Part shown: in pieces, positions 6,641 to 13,705 of the stretch
Layout of the letters: each line of letters starts with the position of its first letter
Numbering within the stretch: position 1 is the stretch's first letter
Origin: Terrimesophilobacter sp044508495
GTDB taxonomy: Bacteria; Actinomycetota; Actinomycetes; Actinomycetales; Microbacteriaceae
Assembly (NCBI GenBank): GCA_044508495.1
Contig: JBIQHP010000040.1
Location: 1 to 18,380 of the forward strand
Direction: 5' to 3'
Length of the DNA: 18,380 bases
The notes under the pieces: generated by a model
What the model was told of the DNA's origin: nothing
Database searches by the model: none
What the model saw: the letters and a program-made list of their open reading frames with translations, nothing else
Position numbers and translations under genes: made by a program

Positions 6641-7054
6641 TCAGCGCGACTGATCGGCCTCATCCCGCCGTCGCCTCAGCGCGATGAGCAGGAACGCCGC
6701 GCAGGCAATGACGCGAAGCACGAGGTTGGCCACGAGAATCCCGTTCGCACCGTTCGTCATGAGGTGGACGGCTTCGAGGATCGCGGTAGCACCGTGGAAC
6801 ACGGCGAAGCTCGCGGCGATCAGCCGGATCGCCGCCGCATCCTTCACCCGAGCGGTGCCGATCGACAGCACGCCGACCCCGAGCTCGGCGGCCGCCAGGA
6901 AGTACGACAGGAGGTAGGCATCCGGTTCCATCGCGATCCCGACGGTCGACGGGATCGCGGCGGGGAAGACGGCGAGCACGATCGCCGCAGCGATCGTCAC
7001 AACACCATGGATGACGAAAACCGCGCGAACGAGCGCACTAGTCGAGGTGCTCAC
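6641..7054 (-). CDS. Small four-helix membrane protein
   Basis: The 137-residue protein is hydrophobic, with likely spans at about 8-30, 44-64, 74-95 and 103-124, then a basic and acidic tail (RRRRDEADQSR). It starts with GTG at 7054, with AGGAG about 9 nt upstream. No catalytic or transport signature is visible and I do not recognise the family. It lies between the GNAT gene and the oxygenase-like gene, all on the minus strand and closely spaced (31 bp from the latter). Confidence 0.72.
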   Translation of the reverse strand: MSTSTSALVRAVFVIHGVVTIAAAIVLAVFPAAIPSTVGIAMEPDAYLLSYFLAAAELGVGVLSIGTARVKDAAAIRLIAASFAVFHGATAILEAVHLMTNGANGILVANLVLRVIACAAFLLIALRRRRDEADQSR

Positions 7055-7085
7055 CGTCTCAGGCTCCTCTCGGATGGAGCTCCCG

Positions 7086-7841
7086 TCAACCGCCGGTGCG
7101 CCCCTTCGCCGCGAGCGCCTCCGCGCGCTCCGCGAGCTTGCGCTGCACCTCGGCCTGCGCGGCGTCGATGACCGCCTGGTCGAGCGGCGCGTTCACGTGG
7201 TCGGTGCGCCCGTGGTACATCGCGATGTAGTTGTCGAGCGCCGGGCCCGACTCCCACGAGGTGATGAGGCTGTAGCGAGGGCTCGCGCCGACGTGCCACG
7301 TCGCGTGCCAGAAGCGCTGGGTGTCGATGATCACCTGGGTCCCGGCCGGAAGCGGGAGCCGGATCTCGGTTGTCGGGTCGTACCGCTCCTCGCGCAGCAC
7401 CATGAACGAGTCGGGATCGTCGCTGAGGTTGTAATAGCCGCGCACGATCCAGCCGGTGCCGTCCGGGTTGAGCCGGTTGTTGTCGTCCTGATGCATGTTG
7501 TACAGGGCATCCGCGTAGCTGTTGGGCTGCAGCTCGATGACGCGGCAGCGCCCGACGTTCGACCCCGGCTCCTTCGCCCGTCGGGTCAGGTTCGGCGCCT
7601 TCGCGACCTGGGATTCGATCCACACGCCGTCCTTGTCGGCCCGCGGTGGCTCGTGGTTCCAGAAGCCGTTGGCCTCGACCTCGCCCTTCGCGCTCGCGAG
7701 CGGAGCGAACCGGGTGTCACCGGACGACTTCCAGTCGACGTACTCCAGATCGAGCCACTCCTCGGGGTCCTTCGCCTGGTCGTACCGGTCGAGCACGACG
7801 AAGCCCCGCTCATCGAGGAGCGCCGACTTGATGTAGCTCAT
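7086..7841 (-). CDS. Putative 2-oxoglutarate/Fe(II) oxygenase-like protein
   Basis: The 251-residue protein has a possible iron facial triad: H117-x-D119 in NMHQDDNN, then H179 or H183 in RFWHATWHVG, and R189 (ASPRYSL) where 2-oxoglutarate would be held. Between them are beta strands such as WIVRGYYNLSDD and LPAGTQVIIDTQ, in the order expected for a double-stranded beta helix. The C-terminal 40 residues form a charged helix. AAGGGG lies about 8 nt before the ATG. Substrate and pathway are unknown, and a cupin without 2OG activity is the main alternative. Its upstream region contains two small inverted repeats. Confidence 0.65.
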   Translation of the reverse strand: MSYIKSALLDERGFVVLDRYDQAKDPEEWLDLEYVDWKSSGDTRFAPLASAKGEVEANGFWNHEPPRADKDGVWIESQVAKAPNLTRRAKEPGSNVGRCRVIELQPNSYADALYNMHQDDNNRLNPDGTGWIVRGYYNLSDDPDSFMVLREERYDPTTEIRLPLPAGTQVIIDTQRFWHATWHVGASPRYSLITSWESGPALDNYIAMYHGRTDHVNAPLDQAVIDAAQAEVQRKLAERAEALAAKGRTGG

Positions 7842-7863
7842 CTGAGCCCCTTCGGATCAGAGA

Positions 7864-7903
7864 GCCAGCGGATTCCCTGCTGGCCCGGCTTAGGAAACCC
7901 TAA
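7864..7903. promoter_or_regulatory. Two adjacent inverted repeats between thermonuclease and oxygenase-like genes
   Basis: GCCAGC-N9-GCTGGC (7864-7884) and TTAGG-AAAC-CCTAA (7890-7903) lie in the gap between two minus-strand genes. They could terminate the thermonuclease transcript or control the downstream gene. Neither is followed by a strong T tract on the minus strand. Confidence 0.35.
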
Positions 7904-7929
7904 CATTCCGGCCGTGGCCTCAGCAGTCC

Positions 7930-8481
7930 TCAGCAGGCGCCCCACAGGCCCGTTCGGGCATCCCGGGCCGCCCGCTCGGCGGCGAGGAGCTCGGGCCAGT
8001 ATCGGTCGTTCGGCGCGATGTTGACGGCGGACGCGTACCCTTCCTCGACGAGGGCGAGGTTCACGAAGGCGCCGTCCTCGGTCCACAGGTAGAGCAGGCT
8101 CCGGCCGTACTGGTCGAGCGGACCCTCGTCCTCGGCGATCCAGACCGCGACGCCCTGCGGCAGCATCGCACGCAGGCGGTCGCGCGCCTCGATCGCATAG
8201 CACTCGACCTCGGGCCGCAGCTCGGGGGTGTCGATCCCGAGGAGCCGGACGGTCACCTCATCGGCGCGCGATGCCGCGCCGTCCGGACGCAGGTAGAGGG
8301 TGTCGCCGTCGTGCACGTAGGCGACGTGCGACGGGGTCGCGTCGGCCGGCCGCGCGACCCCGGATGCCGGTGCCGGCTCCCGCCTTGCGCCGTCGACGGC
8401 GCCCGGCAGCTCGGAGATCACGTAGTAGGCCCCGAGAGCCCCGAGCAGTATCGCGAAGGCGAGCGCGGCGAGCCTCTTCAT
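7930..8481 (-). CDS. Thermonuclease (SNase-like) family protein, membrane-anchored or secreted
   Basis: The 183-residue protein begins MKRLAALAFAILLGALGAYYV, an uncleaved anchor or signal peptide. The staphylococcal-nuclease fold follows: VAYVHDGDTLYL (D58/D60), VRLLGIDTPE (R79, D84, E87) and YGRSLLYLW (R127). These are the calcium-binding acids and the catalytic Arg-Glu-Arg set, so a functional phosphodiesterase on extracellular DNA/RNA is likely. The ATG at 8481 is chosen because the hydrophobic leader starts there; GTG codons just upstream are possible. Divergent from the membrane protein gene at 8546, with 64 bp shared upstream. Confidence 0.85.
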   Translation of the reverse strand: MKRLAALAFAILLGALGAYYVISELPGAVDGARREPAPASGVARPADATPSHVAYVHDGDTLYLRPDGAASRADEVTVRLLGIDTPELRPEVECYAIEARDRLRAMLPQGVAVWIAEDEGPLDQYGRSLLYLWTEDGAFVNLALVEEGYASAVNIAPNDRYWPELLAAERAARDARTGLWGAC

Positions 8482-8545
8482 CACCACACTGTAGCGAGGC
8501 GGCGTCGGCCTGCCCTCGCTAGACTCATGGAGGCGAGAGGATGTC

Positions 8546-9082
8546 ATGAGCGAGTCCGAGGGTGTGAGCAAGCGGTTCGACCCGCGGTTCAGCCCCGCTT
8601 TCCAGCCGGGCTACGACCCCAGGGTCCACCGCGAGACGCCGCCGGCCGCTCCGCTGCGCGAGGAGTCCGGGTCGTACGGCGTGCCCAGGCGGGACTGGCC
8701 CGAGACTCGACGGGATGAGCCTGATCCGCGTCGTGATGCTCCCCGGCCGGGCGACGAGTTCTCGATCTTCGCCATTCCCGAGGATCGCAGGGAGGACCTG
8801 GAGGAGGCGATCGTCGATGAGTCCGAACCCGCTCCCTGGTGGCGACGTGTCAACCCCTGGCTCGTCGTGCTGTGGGTCCTCGGCGTCCTCTTCATCCTCG
8901 GCGCCTTCTGGTTCGCGAGCATGGTCGAGACCTGGAGCCAGAGCCCTCAGCAGAACGGCGCCTTCTTCGTCTCGATGATCTTCCAGATGTCGTGGATCGG
9001 CGTCCCCATGCTCATCGTGCTCGGGCTCGCCACACTCACCTCGACCGTCGTCATCCTCGCGGCGCGCTGGCGCCGCCCCTGA
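8546..9082 (+). CDS. Two-span membrane protein with disordered charged N-terminus
   Basis: The 178-residue protein starts with about 95 residues rich in Arg, Asp, Glu and Pro (largely disordered), then WWRRVNPW and two hydrophobic spans at about 103-127 and 143-172, ending in a short basic tail. The N-terminal part is predicted cytoplasmic. GAGAGGA precedes the ATG by 6 nt. No known domain is recognised. Converges on the esterase gene with an 18-bp gap. Confidence 0.75.
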   Translation: MSESEGVSKRFDPRFSPAFQPGYDPRVHRETPPAAPLREESGSYGVPRRDWPETRRDEPDPRRDAPRPGDEFSIFAIPEDRREDLEEAIVDESEPAPWWRRVNPWLVVLWVLGVLFILGAFWFASMVETWSQSPQQNGAFFVSMIFQMSWIGVPMLIVLGLATLTSTVVILAARWRRP

Positions 9083-9100
9083 CGAGTTCGGCCCACTCGC

Positions 9101-9730
9101 TCAGAGCTGCGAGCGGATGAAAGCCCCGAGCTCGCTGATCTCCTCGGGCGAGACCCAGTGGCCGACGCCCTCGTAGATGCCCTCGGTAAGGGTCGAGTGG
9201 GCCGGGAGCCACTCGAGGGTGTTGTCGATGAGCGAGGCCGGGATCGTCGCGTCCTCGGTGCCGCGGCCCCAGAACACCGGTGGGCGCAGCTCGGCGAGAC
9301 GTGCGTCCCCTTCATGCTCGTTCGGGAAGACGAACCCGCTGAGCGGCACCGCGTAGTCGAAGCGCTCCGGCTGCTCGCGCAGGAGCTGCAGCGCCATCGC
9401 AGCGCCCTGCGAGAAGCCGAGCAGTCCGGCTCCCGTCGAGGCGGTCGTGTCGAGCCAGTCGACGAGCGCGCGCGTGGTGTCGGCGACCGCGTCGAAGCGC
9501 TCATCCGCCGAGGAGTCCCCGGCGTGCGGGAACCAGGCGTATCCGGGGCCTTGGGCCAGCGGCGCCCGCACCGAGGCGATGACGGGCTCGAGCGGGAGCG
9601 ACCGCGCGAGAGCGAACAGGTCGCCCTCGTGCGAGCCGTAGCCATGGAGCAGGACGAGAAGCGGCCGTCCCGCCCGCTCGCGCTCCGGGGCGGACCACAG
9701 CACGGCATCCGGATCGATTCGCAACGACAC
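9101..9730 (-). CDS. Alpha/beta hydrolase, carboxylesterase/phospholipase type
   Basis: The 209-residue protein shows LLVLLHGYGS (25-33, oxyanion-hole segment), the nucleophile elbow GFSQGA with S107, D160 in GRGTEDATIP and H191 in EGVGHW, a complete catalytic triad in the order and spacing of the carboxylesterase/acyl-protein thioesterase family. It has no signal peptide, so it is probably cytosolic and acts on a small or acyl ester. The GTG at 9730 is the chosen start because GAGAGGGG lies 2-5 nt upstream, and longer in-frame starts would run into the divergent NUDIX gene. Confidence 0.85.
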   Translation of the reverse strand: MSLRIDPDAVLWSAPERERAGRPLLVLLHGYGSHEGDLFALARSLPLEPVIASVRAPLAQGPGYAWFPHAGDSSADERFDAVADTTRALVDWLDTTASTGAGLLGFSQGAAMALQLLREQPERFDYAVPLSGFVFPNEHEGDARLAELRPPVFWGRGTEDATIPASLIDNTLEWLPAHSTLTEGIYEGVGHWVSPEEISELGAFIRSQL

Positions 9731-9780
9731 CGCCCCTCTCGTCCCGACAATCCTTGCACCCCTCGTGCGGGCGCGTGGGC

Positions 9781-9786
9781 CACAAT
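9781..9786 (+). promoter_or_regulatory. Candidate -10 box of the NUDIX-like gene
   Basis: CACAAT ends 5 nt before the ATG at 9792. The only purine run (GGAG) is one base from the start, too close for a ribosome site, so a leaderless message is likely. Confidence 0.4.
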
Positions 9787-9791
9787 GGAGC

Positions 9792-10334
9792 ATGAGCTCC
9801 GTGGGAACCCCCGACCCGAACTCGGGATGGCTGTCTGACGACGAGCTCACGAGCATCCGGATGCGCCTGCCGCTCCTCTACGTCGAAGCGGTGCCGGTGC
9901 GCATCGACGGTCTCGGCCAGGTCGTCGAGCTGGGCGTTCTGCTGCGCGCCTCGCCGACCGGCGAGATGACCCGCACCCTCGTCTCGGGACGCGTCATGTA
10001 CGGGGAGACGTTGCGCGAGGCGCTCTTCCGCCACCTCGAGAAGGATCTCGGTCCGATGGCCTTTCCTCAACTGCCGCCGAGCCCCTTGCCGTTCTCGGTC
10101 GCCGAGTACTTCCCGATGCCGGGCATCAGCGCCTTCACCGACGAGCGGCAGCACGCGGTCTCGCTCGCCTACGTGGTCCCCGTCACGGGCACCTGCGAGC
10201 CGAGGCAGGATGCGCTCGAGGTCACCTGGCTGTCGCCCGAGGAGGCGGCCGGCGACGAGATCGCCCGAGAGATGGAGGGCGGGCGCGGGGTGCTGCTGCG
10301 GGCCGCGCTCGCCTCAGTCGGCCGCCTCGGCTGA
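9792..10334 (+). CDS. NUDIX-hydrolase-like protein (DUF4916 type)
   Basis: The 180-residue protein resembles the actinobacterial NUDIX family often labelled DUF4916: WLSDDELTSIRMRLPLLYVEAVPVR at the N-terminus, LGVLLRASPTGEMTRTLVSGRV, and EVTWLSPEEA near the C-terminus. The NUDIX box region reads GRVMYGETLREALFRHLEKDLG. Against the consensus G-x5-E-x7-R-E-U-x-E-E-x-G, the first Glu and the Arg are present, but R-E becomes R-H and E-E becomes K-D, so metal binding may be altered or absent. Its last 21 bp overlap the convergent vapC gene. Confidence 0.75.
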   Translation: MSSVGTPDPNSGWLSDDELTSIRMRLPLLYVEAVPVRIDGLGQVVELGVLLRASPTGEMTRTLVSGRVMYGETLREALFRHLEKDLGPMAFPQLPPSPLPFSVAEYFPMPGISAFTDERQHAVSLAYVVPVTGTCEPRQDALEVTWLSPEEAAGDEIAREMEGGRGVLLRAALASVGRLG

Positions 10335-10718
10335 CCCGGCGGGATCGAACGGCCTCCAAGACGCACCGGCTATCAGCAGCTCGGGATCTCCGGTCCACAG
10401 CGGTGCTGCGAATCGCACAGCGGTGGCTGCGGCGAAGGCGTCAGCGTAAGACATGCGGTGCTCGGCCTTGATTCGGGCAGCATCCAGGACCAGGAGACGG
10501 TCAGGAAGCACGGTCTCAACACTGCTCTCTATGTCGCGGACCGTCGCGGCGGCAGTATCGTCCCCGAGACTTCTGGCCAGCACGTAGTAGATCTCGCCGA
10601 GGTTGATCCAGCACATGACCGTGCTTCTCGAGTCGATGAGCTTCTGTACGCGGCTGGCGCTCGGTTCGGATCCCTCGAGCAGACGCATGATCGCCCAGGA
10701 GTCGAGAACAACCGTCAT
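10314..10718 (-). CDS. vapC: VapC-type PIN-domain ribonuclease toxin
   Basis: The 134-residue protein has the PIN acidic set: D6 (VVLDSWA), E42 (NLGEIYY), D93 (SYADAFAA) and D111 (WTGDPEL), which coordinate Mg2+ for RNA cleavage. VapC toxins cut tRNA or rRNA when freed from VapB. Start ATG overlaps the vapB stop (ATGA), giving translational coupling. The C-terminal end overlaps the convergent NUDIX-like gene by 21 bp, so the two transcripts can form antisense RNA. Confidence 0.9.
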   Translation of the reverse strand: MTVVLDSWAIMRLLEGSEPSASRVQKLIDSRSTVMCWINLGEIYYVLARSLGDDTAAATVRDIESSVETVLPDRLLVLDAARIKAEHRMSYADAFAAATAVRFAAPLWTGDPELLIAGASWRPFDPAGSAEAAD

Positions 10719-10945
10719 CGGAGCTTTTCGTCGATACTCAGGTCCTCGCGCCGCGCGGCTAGGAGTGCATCGGTCAGCAGGCTGGACGGGAAGCGACCCT
10801 TGAGGGGCCTCGCCGTCGCCTTACGGACCACCAACTCGTCATCTCGCCTTTCGAACACGACCTCTTGGCCGGGATGGATCTTCAAGGCATCCCGGAACTT
10901 CTTGGGGATGACGACCTGCCCCTTCGCGCCCACCGTGTAATTCAT
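10715..10945 (-). CDS. vapB: VapB-type antitoxin, AbrB/MazE fold
   Basis: The 76-residue protein opens MNYTVGAKGQVVIPKKFRDA, the swapped-hairpin AbrB DNA-binding motif, continues LKIHPGQEVVFERRDDELVVRK, and ends in a toxin-binding helical tail. The ATG at 10945 is preferred over the one at 10966, because the family normally starts two to three residues before TVGAKGQVVIP and because TATACT stands 7 nt upstream as a leaderless promoter. It should neutralise VapC and repress its own promoter. Confidence 0.88.
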   Translation of the reverse strand: MNYTVGAKGQVVIPKKFRDALKIHPGQEVVFERRDDELVVRKATARPLKGRFPSSLLTDALLAARREDLSIDEKLR

Positions 10946-10958
10946 ACCGTCAAGTATA
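10944..10958 (-). promoter_or_regulatory. vapBC -10 box and overlapping operator
   Basis: On the minus strand TATACT (10958-10953) is followed by 7 nt and the ATG. The palindrome ATAC-N6-GTAT (10944-10957) spans the -10 box and start codon, where VapB would block both transcription and initiation. A CTAACA at 17-bp spacing is the best -35. Confidence 0.6.
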
Positions 10959-11085
10959 ACTTTCATGGCGACGATGTTAGTGGGTGGAACCTGCGGAGGC
11001 AGGCAGTGTCAGAAATCTGTGCATAACCAGCGGAAAGTGCGGTACGGCAGTGGTGTGTGCGTGTACGGTGTCTCGCGACACGTCG

Positions 11086-11387
11086 CTAGCGCGTCATCCG
11101 CAGTTCTTCGATGTCCTCCCACGCGGCGAAGATACTGCGAGCGCCGTCGAGCTCGAAAGCCAGGCTCCGGTAGAAGTGCTGCGCCTTCAGGTTGCGACCG
11201 ATGACCCACAAGCTTGCGGGAGCGTCGTCTCGCCGAGGATGACCTTCCAACGGGCGATCCGCTCCTCGCTCGAGACGCCCGCGATCCACTCATCCGAGAG
11301 GATGCCGCGATAGGCCTCGCGCCAAACCTGCGCGTGAACAACCCCGATCCGCTCTGCATCGGCGAGCGCTGCGCGGCGGATCTTCAT
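11086..11387 (-). pseudogene. GNAT acetyltransferase remnant with internal deletion
   Basis: The first 55 or so codons from ATG 11387 read MKIRRAALADAERIG...HAQVWREAYRGILSDEWI, a standard GNAT N-terminus. In another frame, the DNA ending at 11086 reads PASLWVIGRNLKAQHFYRSLAFELDGA, a standard GNAT C-terminus. The acetyl-CoA binding core (R/Q-x-x-G-x-G/A), normally between them, is missing, and the whole is about 100 codons instead of about 160-175. The break lies near 11205-11225. A leaderless promoter box TAGCCT (11394-11399) is still intact 6 nt before the ATG. A true deletion is more likely than a sequencing error, because one frameshift alone would not remove some 60 residues. Confidence 0.75.
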
Positions 11388-11410
11388 ACGTCGAGGCTAG
11401 AGTGTGCGAC

Positions 11411-12913
11411 TCAGCCCTGGGCTCGGCGGCCGCTGCGGCGTTCGCCGCCGCCGGACGAACTGGTGGATGCCGGGGTCGAGGTGCTGTAACTCGTGAAGCT
11501 GCGCGTCTGGGTGCGTTGTGCGCCGGGGGTCTGACTCCGACGCCCGGGACGGGCATCGGCGCTGGCGTCGCGGCGGCGGCCAGAAATGGCCCCCGCTTTC
11601 CGCTCCGGCGCGCCTGGGCGGTCATGACGCTGTCCACCGCCGCTTCCGCGCTGGGCGCGCTTGCGCTGCGCGTTCGCGCCGGTGGAGCGTCCGCCCTGGG
11701 ACTGACCGCGTGCCGGCGTCGCCGCACGCGGAGCGGGCTTGACGTAGGGCGCGACCTCGCCGACGAGCTCGGCGACGGCGGGAGAGGTCGCGGTGACCCG
11801 CTGCGGCGTGACCGCGATGGCGGCCTTGCGCAGCAGCACGGCGACATCCGCCTTCTGCGCGGGGAGCATGACGGTCACGACGTCGCCCGAGCTGCCGGCG
11901 CGGGCCGTGCGGCCGCTGCGGTGCAGGTAGGCCTTGTGCTCGGCGGGCGGGTCGACGTGCACGACGAGCTCGACGTCGTCGATGTCGATGCCGCGGGCGG
12001 CGACATCCGTCGCGACGAGCACCCGGGCCTCACCGGCCGTGAAGGCCGCGAGGTTGCGGTCGCGCTGCGGCTGGGAGAGGTTGCCGTGCAGATCCACGCT
12101 CGGGATGCCGGCCTCGATGAGCTGACGCGCGAGCTTCTTCGCCTGGTGCTTGGTGCGCATGAAGAGGATGCGGCGACCGGTGCCCGAGGCGAGCACCTGC
12201 ACGAGGTCCTTCTTCGCGTCGAGGCCGTCGACCTCGAAGACGTGGTGGGTCATCGCCTCGACGTGCGAGGTCGCGTCGTCGACCGAGTGCAGGATCTCGT
12301 CGTGCAGGTAGCGCTTCACGATCCTGTCGACGCCGTTGTCCAGCGTGGCGGAGAACAGCATCCGCTGCCCGCCGTCCGGGGTCTTGTTGAGGATGCGCGT
12401 GACGACGGGCAGGAAGCCGAGGTCGGCCATGTGGTCGGCCTCGTCGAGAACGGTGATCTCGATCGCGTCGAGGGTCACGAATCGCTGCTGCATGAGGTCC
12501 TCGAGGCGACCCGGGCAGGCCACGACGATGTCGACACCGGCCTTGAGAGCGGCGACCTGCCGCTGCTGGGAGACCCCGCCGAAGATCGTCGTGATCGTGA
12601 GGCCATAGGCCGCCGCGAGCGGCTCCATGGTCGCGGTGATCTGGGTGGCGAGCTCACGGGTGGGGGCGAGCACGAGGCCCCTCGGCCTGCCGGCCTGAGG
12701 TCGGCCGCCATCCGAGAGTCGCGCGATCATCGGAAGCGAGAAGGCGAGCGTCTTGCCGCTGCCGGTCTTGCCGCGGCCGAGGACGTCGCGTCCGCGGAGC
12801 GTGTCGGGGAGGGTGTCCTCCTGGATCGGGAAGGGGCTCGTGATGCCGCCCTTGGTGAGGGCGGCGACGAGGGGTGCGGGCACGCCGAGCGCGCCGAAGG
12901 TTGTTTCAGTCAT
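11411..12913 (-). CDS. DEAD-box ATP-dependent RNA helicase
   Basis: The 500-residue protein has all core motifs: Q motif (F28-P-I-Q31), Walker A GKTGSGKT (48-55), PTREL (84-88), GG (112-113), CPGR (133-136), DEAD (157-160), SAT (188-190), then in the second RecA domain VLVATDVAARGID (298-310) and HRSGRTARAG (331-340). The tail from about 395 is a low-complexity Arg/Ser/Gly/Ala/Gln-rich extension typical of cold-adapted or ribosome-assembly helicases. It unwinds short RNA duplexes using ATP. The ATG at 12913 begins the conserved TTFGALGVP region; the ribosome site is weak (AAGAAA). The leader upstream is about 180 nt and carries a palindromic repeat, suggesting post-transcriptional control. 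Confidence 0.93.
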   Translation of the reverse strand: MTETTFGALGVPAPLVAALTKGGITSPFPIQEDTLPDTLRGRDVLGRGKTGSGKTLAFSLPMIARLSDGGRPQAGRPRGLVLAPTRELATQITATMEPLAAAYGLTITTIFGGVSQQRQVAALKAGVDIVVACPGRLEDLMQQRFVTLDAIEITVLDEADHMADLGFLPVVTRILNKTPDGGQRMLFSATLDNGVDRIVKRYLHDEILHSVDDATSHVEAMTHHVFEVDGLDAKKDLVQVLASGTGRRILFMRTKHQAKKLARQLIEAGIPSVDLHGNLSQPQRDRNLAAFTAGEARVLVATDVAARGIDIDDVELVVHVDPPAEHKAYLHRSGRTARAGSSGDVVTVMLPAQKADVAVLLRKAAIAVTPQRVTATSPAVAELVGEVAPYVKPAPRAATPARGQSQGGRSTGANAQRKRAQRGSGGGQRHDRPGAPERKAGAISGRRRDASADARPGRRSQTPGAQRTQTRSFTSYSTSTPASTSSSGGGERRSGRRAQG

Positions 12914-12935
12914 GGGTATTTCTTGGTGGGAATCC

Positions 12936-12974
12936 GCTGGTCGAGTAGCCGCGCAGCGGCGTATCGAGGCCAAG
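12936..12974. repeat. Palindromic intergenic repeat in the helicase leader
   Basis: The core GCCGC-GCA-GCGGC is a perfect hairpin. It is flanked by GTCGAGTA on the left and TATCGAGGC on the right, with TGG and CCA outside. I recall this word pair (TCGAGTAGC...GTATCGAG) as a high-copy intergenic palindrome in Microbacteriaceae genomes. Only one copy is in this window, so copy number cannot be shown here. Confidence 0.55.
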
Positions 12975-13098
12975 GGGATCGGATGGCAAACGCGGCGATG
13001 GCCGCACTTGTTCGCCGTATGAAGAGAATCAGCCCGAGAAGGGCGGTGATGCGTTCTACGACGCAGGGAACACGAGAATCGCGTTCGCTAGTGGTTTC

Positions 13099-13104
13099 AG
13101 TGTA
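13099..13104 (-). promoter_or_regulatory. Candidate -10 box for the helicase gene
   Basis: TACACT on the minus strand, about 185 nt before the helicase ATG. No good -35 is evident. If used, it gives a leader of about 180 nt containing the palindromic repeat. Confidence 0.3.
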
Positions 13105-13119
13105 GCAGTACCGCTCCGA

Positions 13120-13125
13120 TAGCCT
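13120..13125 (+). promoter_or_regulatory. -10 box of the ComB-like gene, leaderless
   Basis: TAGCCT followed by 6 nt and the GTG start at 13132; no ribosome site. The same hexamer and spacing stand before the GNAT remnant at 11387. Confidence 0.5.
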
Positions 13126-13131
13126 CGTCGG

Positions 13132-13665
13132 GTGACCTCCCCGCACGACCAGAGCCAGTACCAGGTGCGCTTCGACTGGGGCGCCGAGGGCGCCGCGACG
13201 GTGGCCTCGGATGTCGACGTCGTCGTGCTCGTGGACGTGCTGCCCACTCACACGCTCGCCTTTCCCGACCTGCGCGCGGCCGTCATCGCGGGCGGCTTCG
13301 GCAACCGCACGGCGGTGGCGGAGTGGGTGCTCGCCCGGCAGGCGGAGAAGGGGGACCGGTTCGCGGTGGCCGTCATCGCATCCGGATCTCCGCGCCAGGA
13401 CGACAGCCTGCGCTTCGCGGTCGAGGATCTCCTTGCGGCCGGGTCGATCGTCGACGCGCTCGCCGCGGTCGGCATCGACTACTGCTCCCCCGAGGCCGCA
13501 GCGGCCTGCGCGGCGTTCACCGGCCTTCGCGGTGCGGCGGGCCACCTCGTGAGCGCCTCGGCGAGCGGCAAGGAACTGCTCGCGCGCGATCCGTCCGCCG
13601 ATCCCGCCGGCGCGGCGGCGATCGACGACTCGACCGAGGTAACGATCCTGAAGGAATATCGCTGA
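13132..13665 (+). CDS. 2-phosphosulfolactate phosphatase (ComB) family protein
   Basis: The 177-residue protein has VVVLVDVLPTHTLAF (about 30-44), corresponding to the ComB strand with V-x-D-V-L, then GNRTAVAEWV, FAVAVIASG and LRFAVEDLLAAGSIVDAL (about 92-112), which matches the ComB 'EDLLAAG-I' helix. ComB hydrolyses 2-phosphosulfolactate in coenzyme M synthesis, but actinobacterial homologues lack that pathway, so the true substrate is unknown. It is shorter than classical ComB (about 230-240 residues). The GTG start is supported by the leaderless box. Divergent from the helicase gene, with 218 bp between. Confidence 0.68.
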   Translation: MTSPHDQSQYQVRFDWGAEGAATVASDVDVVVLVDVLPTHTLAFPDLRAAVIAGGFGNRTAVAEWVLARQAEKGDRFAVAVIASGSPRQDDSLRFAVEDLLAAGSIVDALAAVGIDYCSPEAAAACAAFTGLRGAAGHLVSASASGKELLARDPSADPAGAAAIDDSTEVTILKEYR

Positions 13666-13674
13666 CGCCTCCCC

Positions 13675-13693
13675 GGTTCTCCCCAGCAGAACC
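13675..13693. other. Inverted repeat between ComB-like and DUF427 genes
   Basis: GGTTCT-N7-AGAACC, immediately before the ribosome site of the DUF427 gene. It could be a leader hairpin or a weak terminator; no T run follows. Confidence 0.35.
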
Positions 13694-13705
13694 TGAGAGG
13701 ACCCC

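Noticed and set aside
6155..8024. Two long forward frames opposite the GNAT, membrane and oxygenase-like genes
   Set aside because: Translations are rich in Arg, Val, Gly and Pro with no motif, and the minus-strand genes have starts, ribosome sites and recognisable families.
11402..13105. A 567-codon forward reading frame opposite the helicase gene
   Set aside because: It is antisense to a complete DEAD-box helicase with all motifs. Long antisense frames are expected in GC-rich DNA, and the translation is low-complexity Arg/Gly/Val/Glu without domains.
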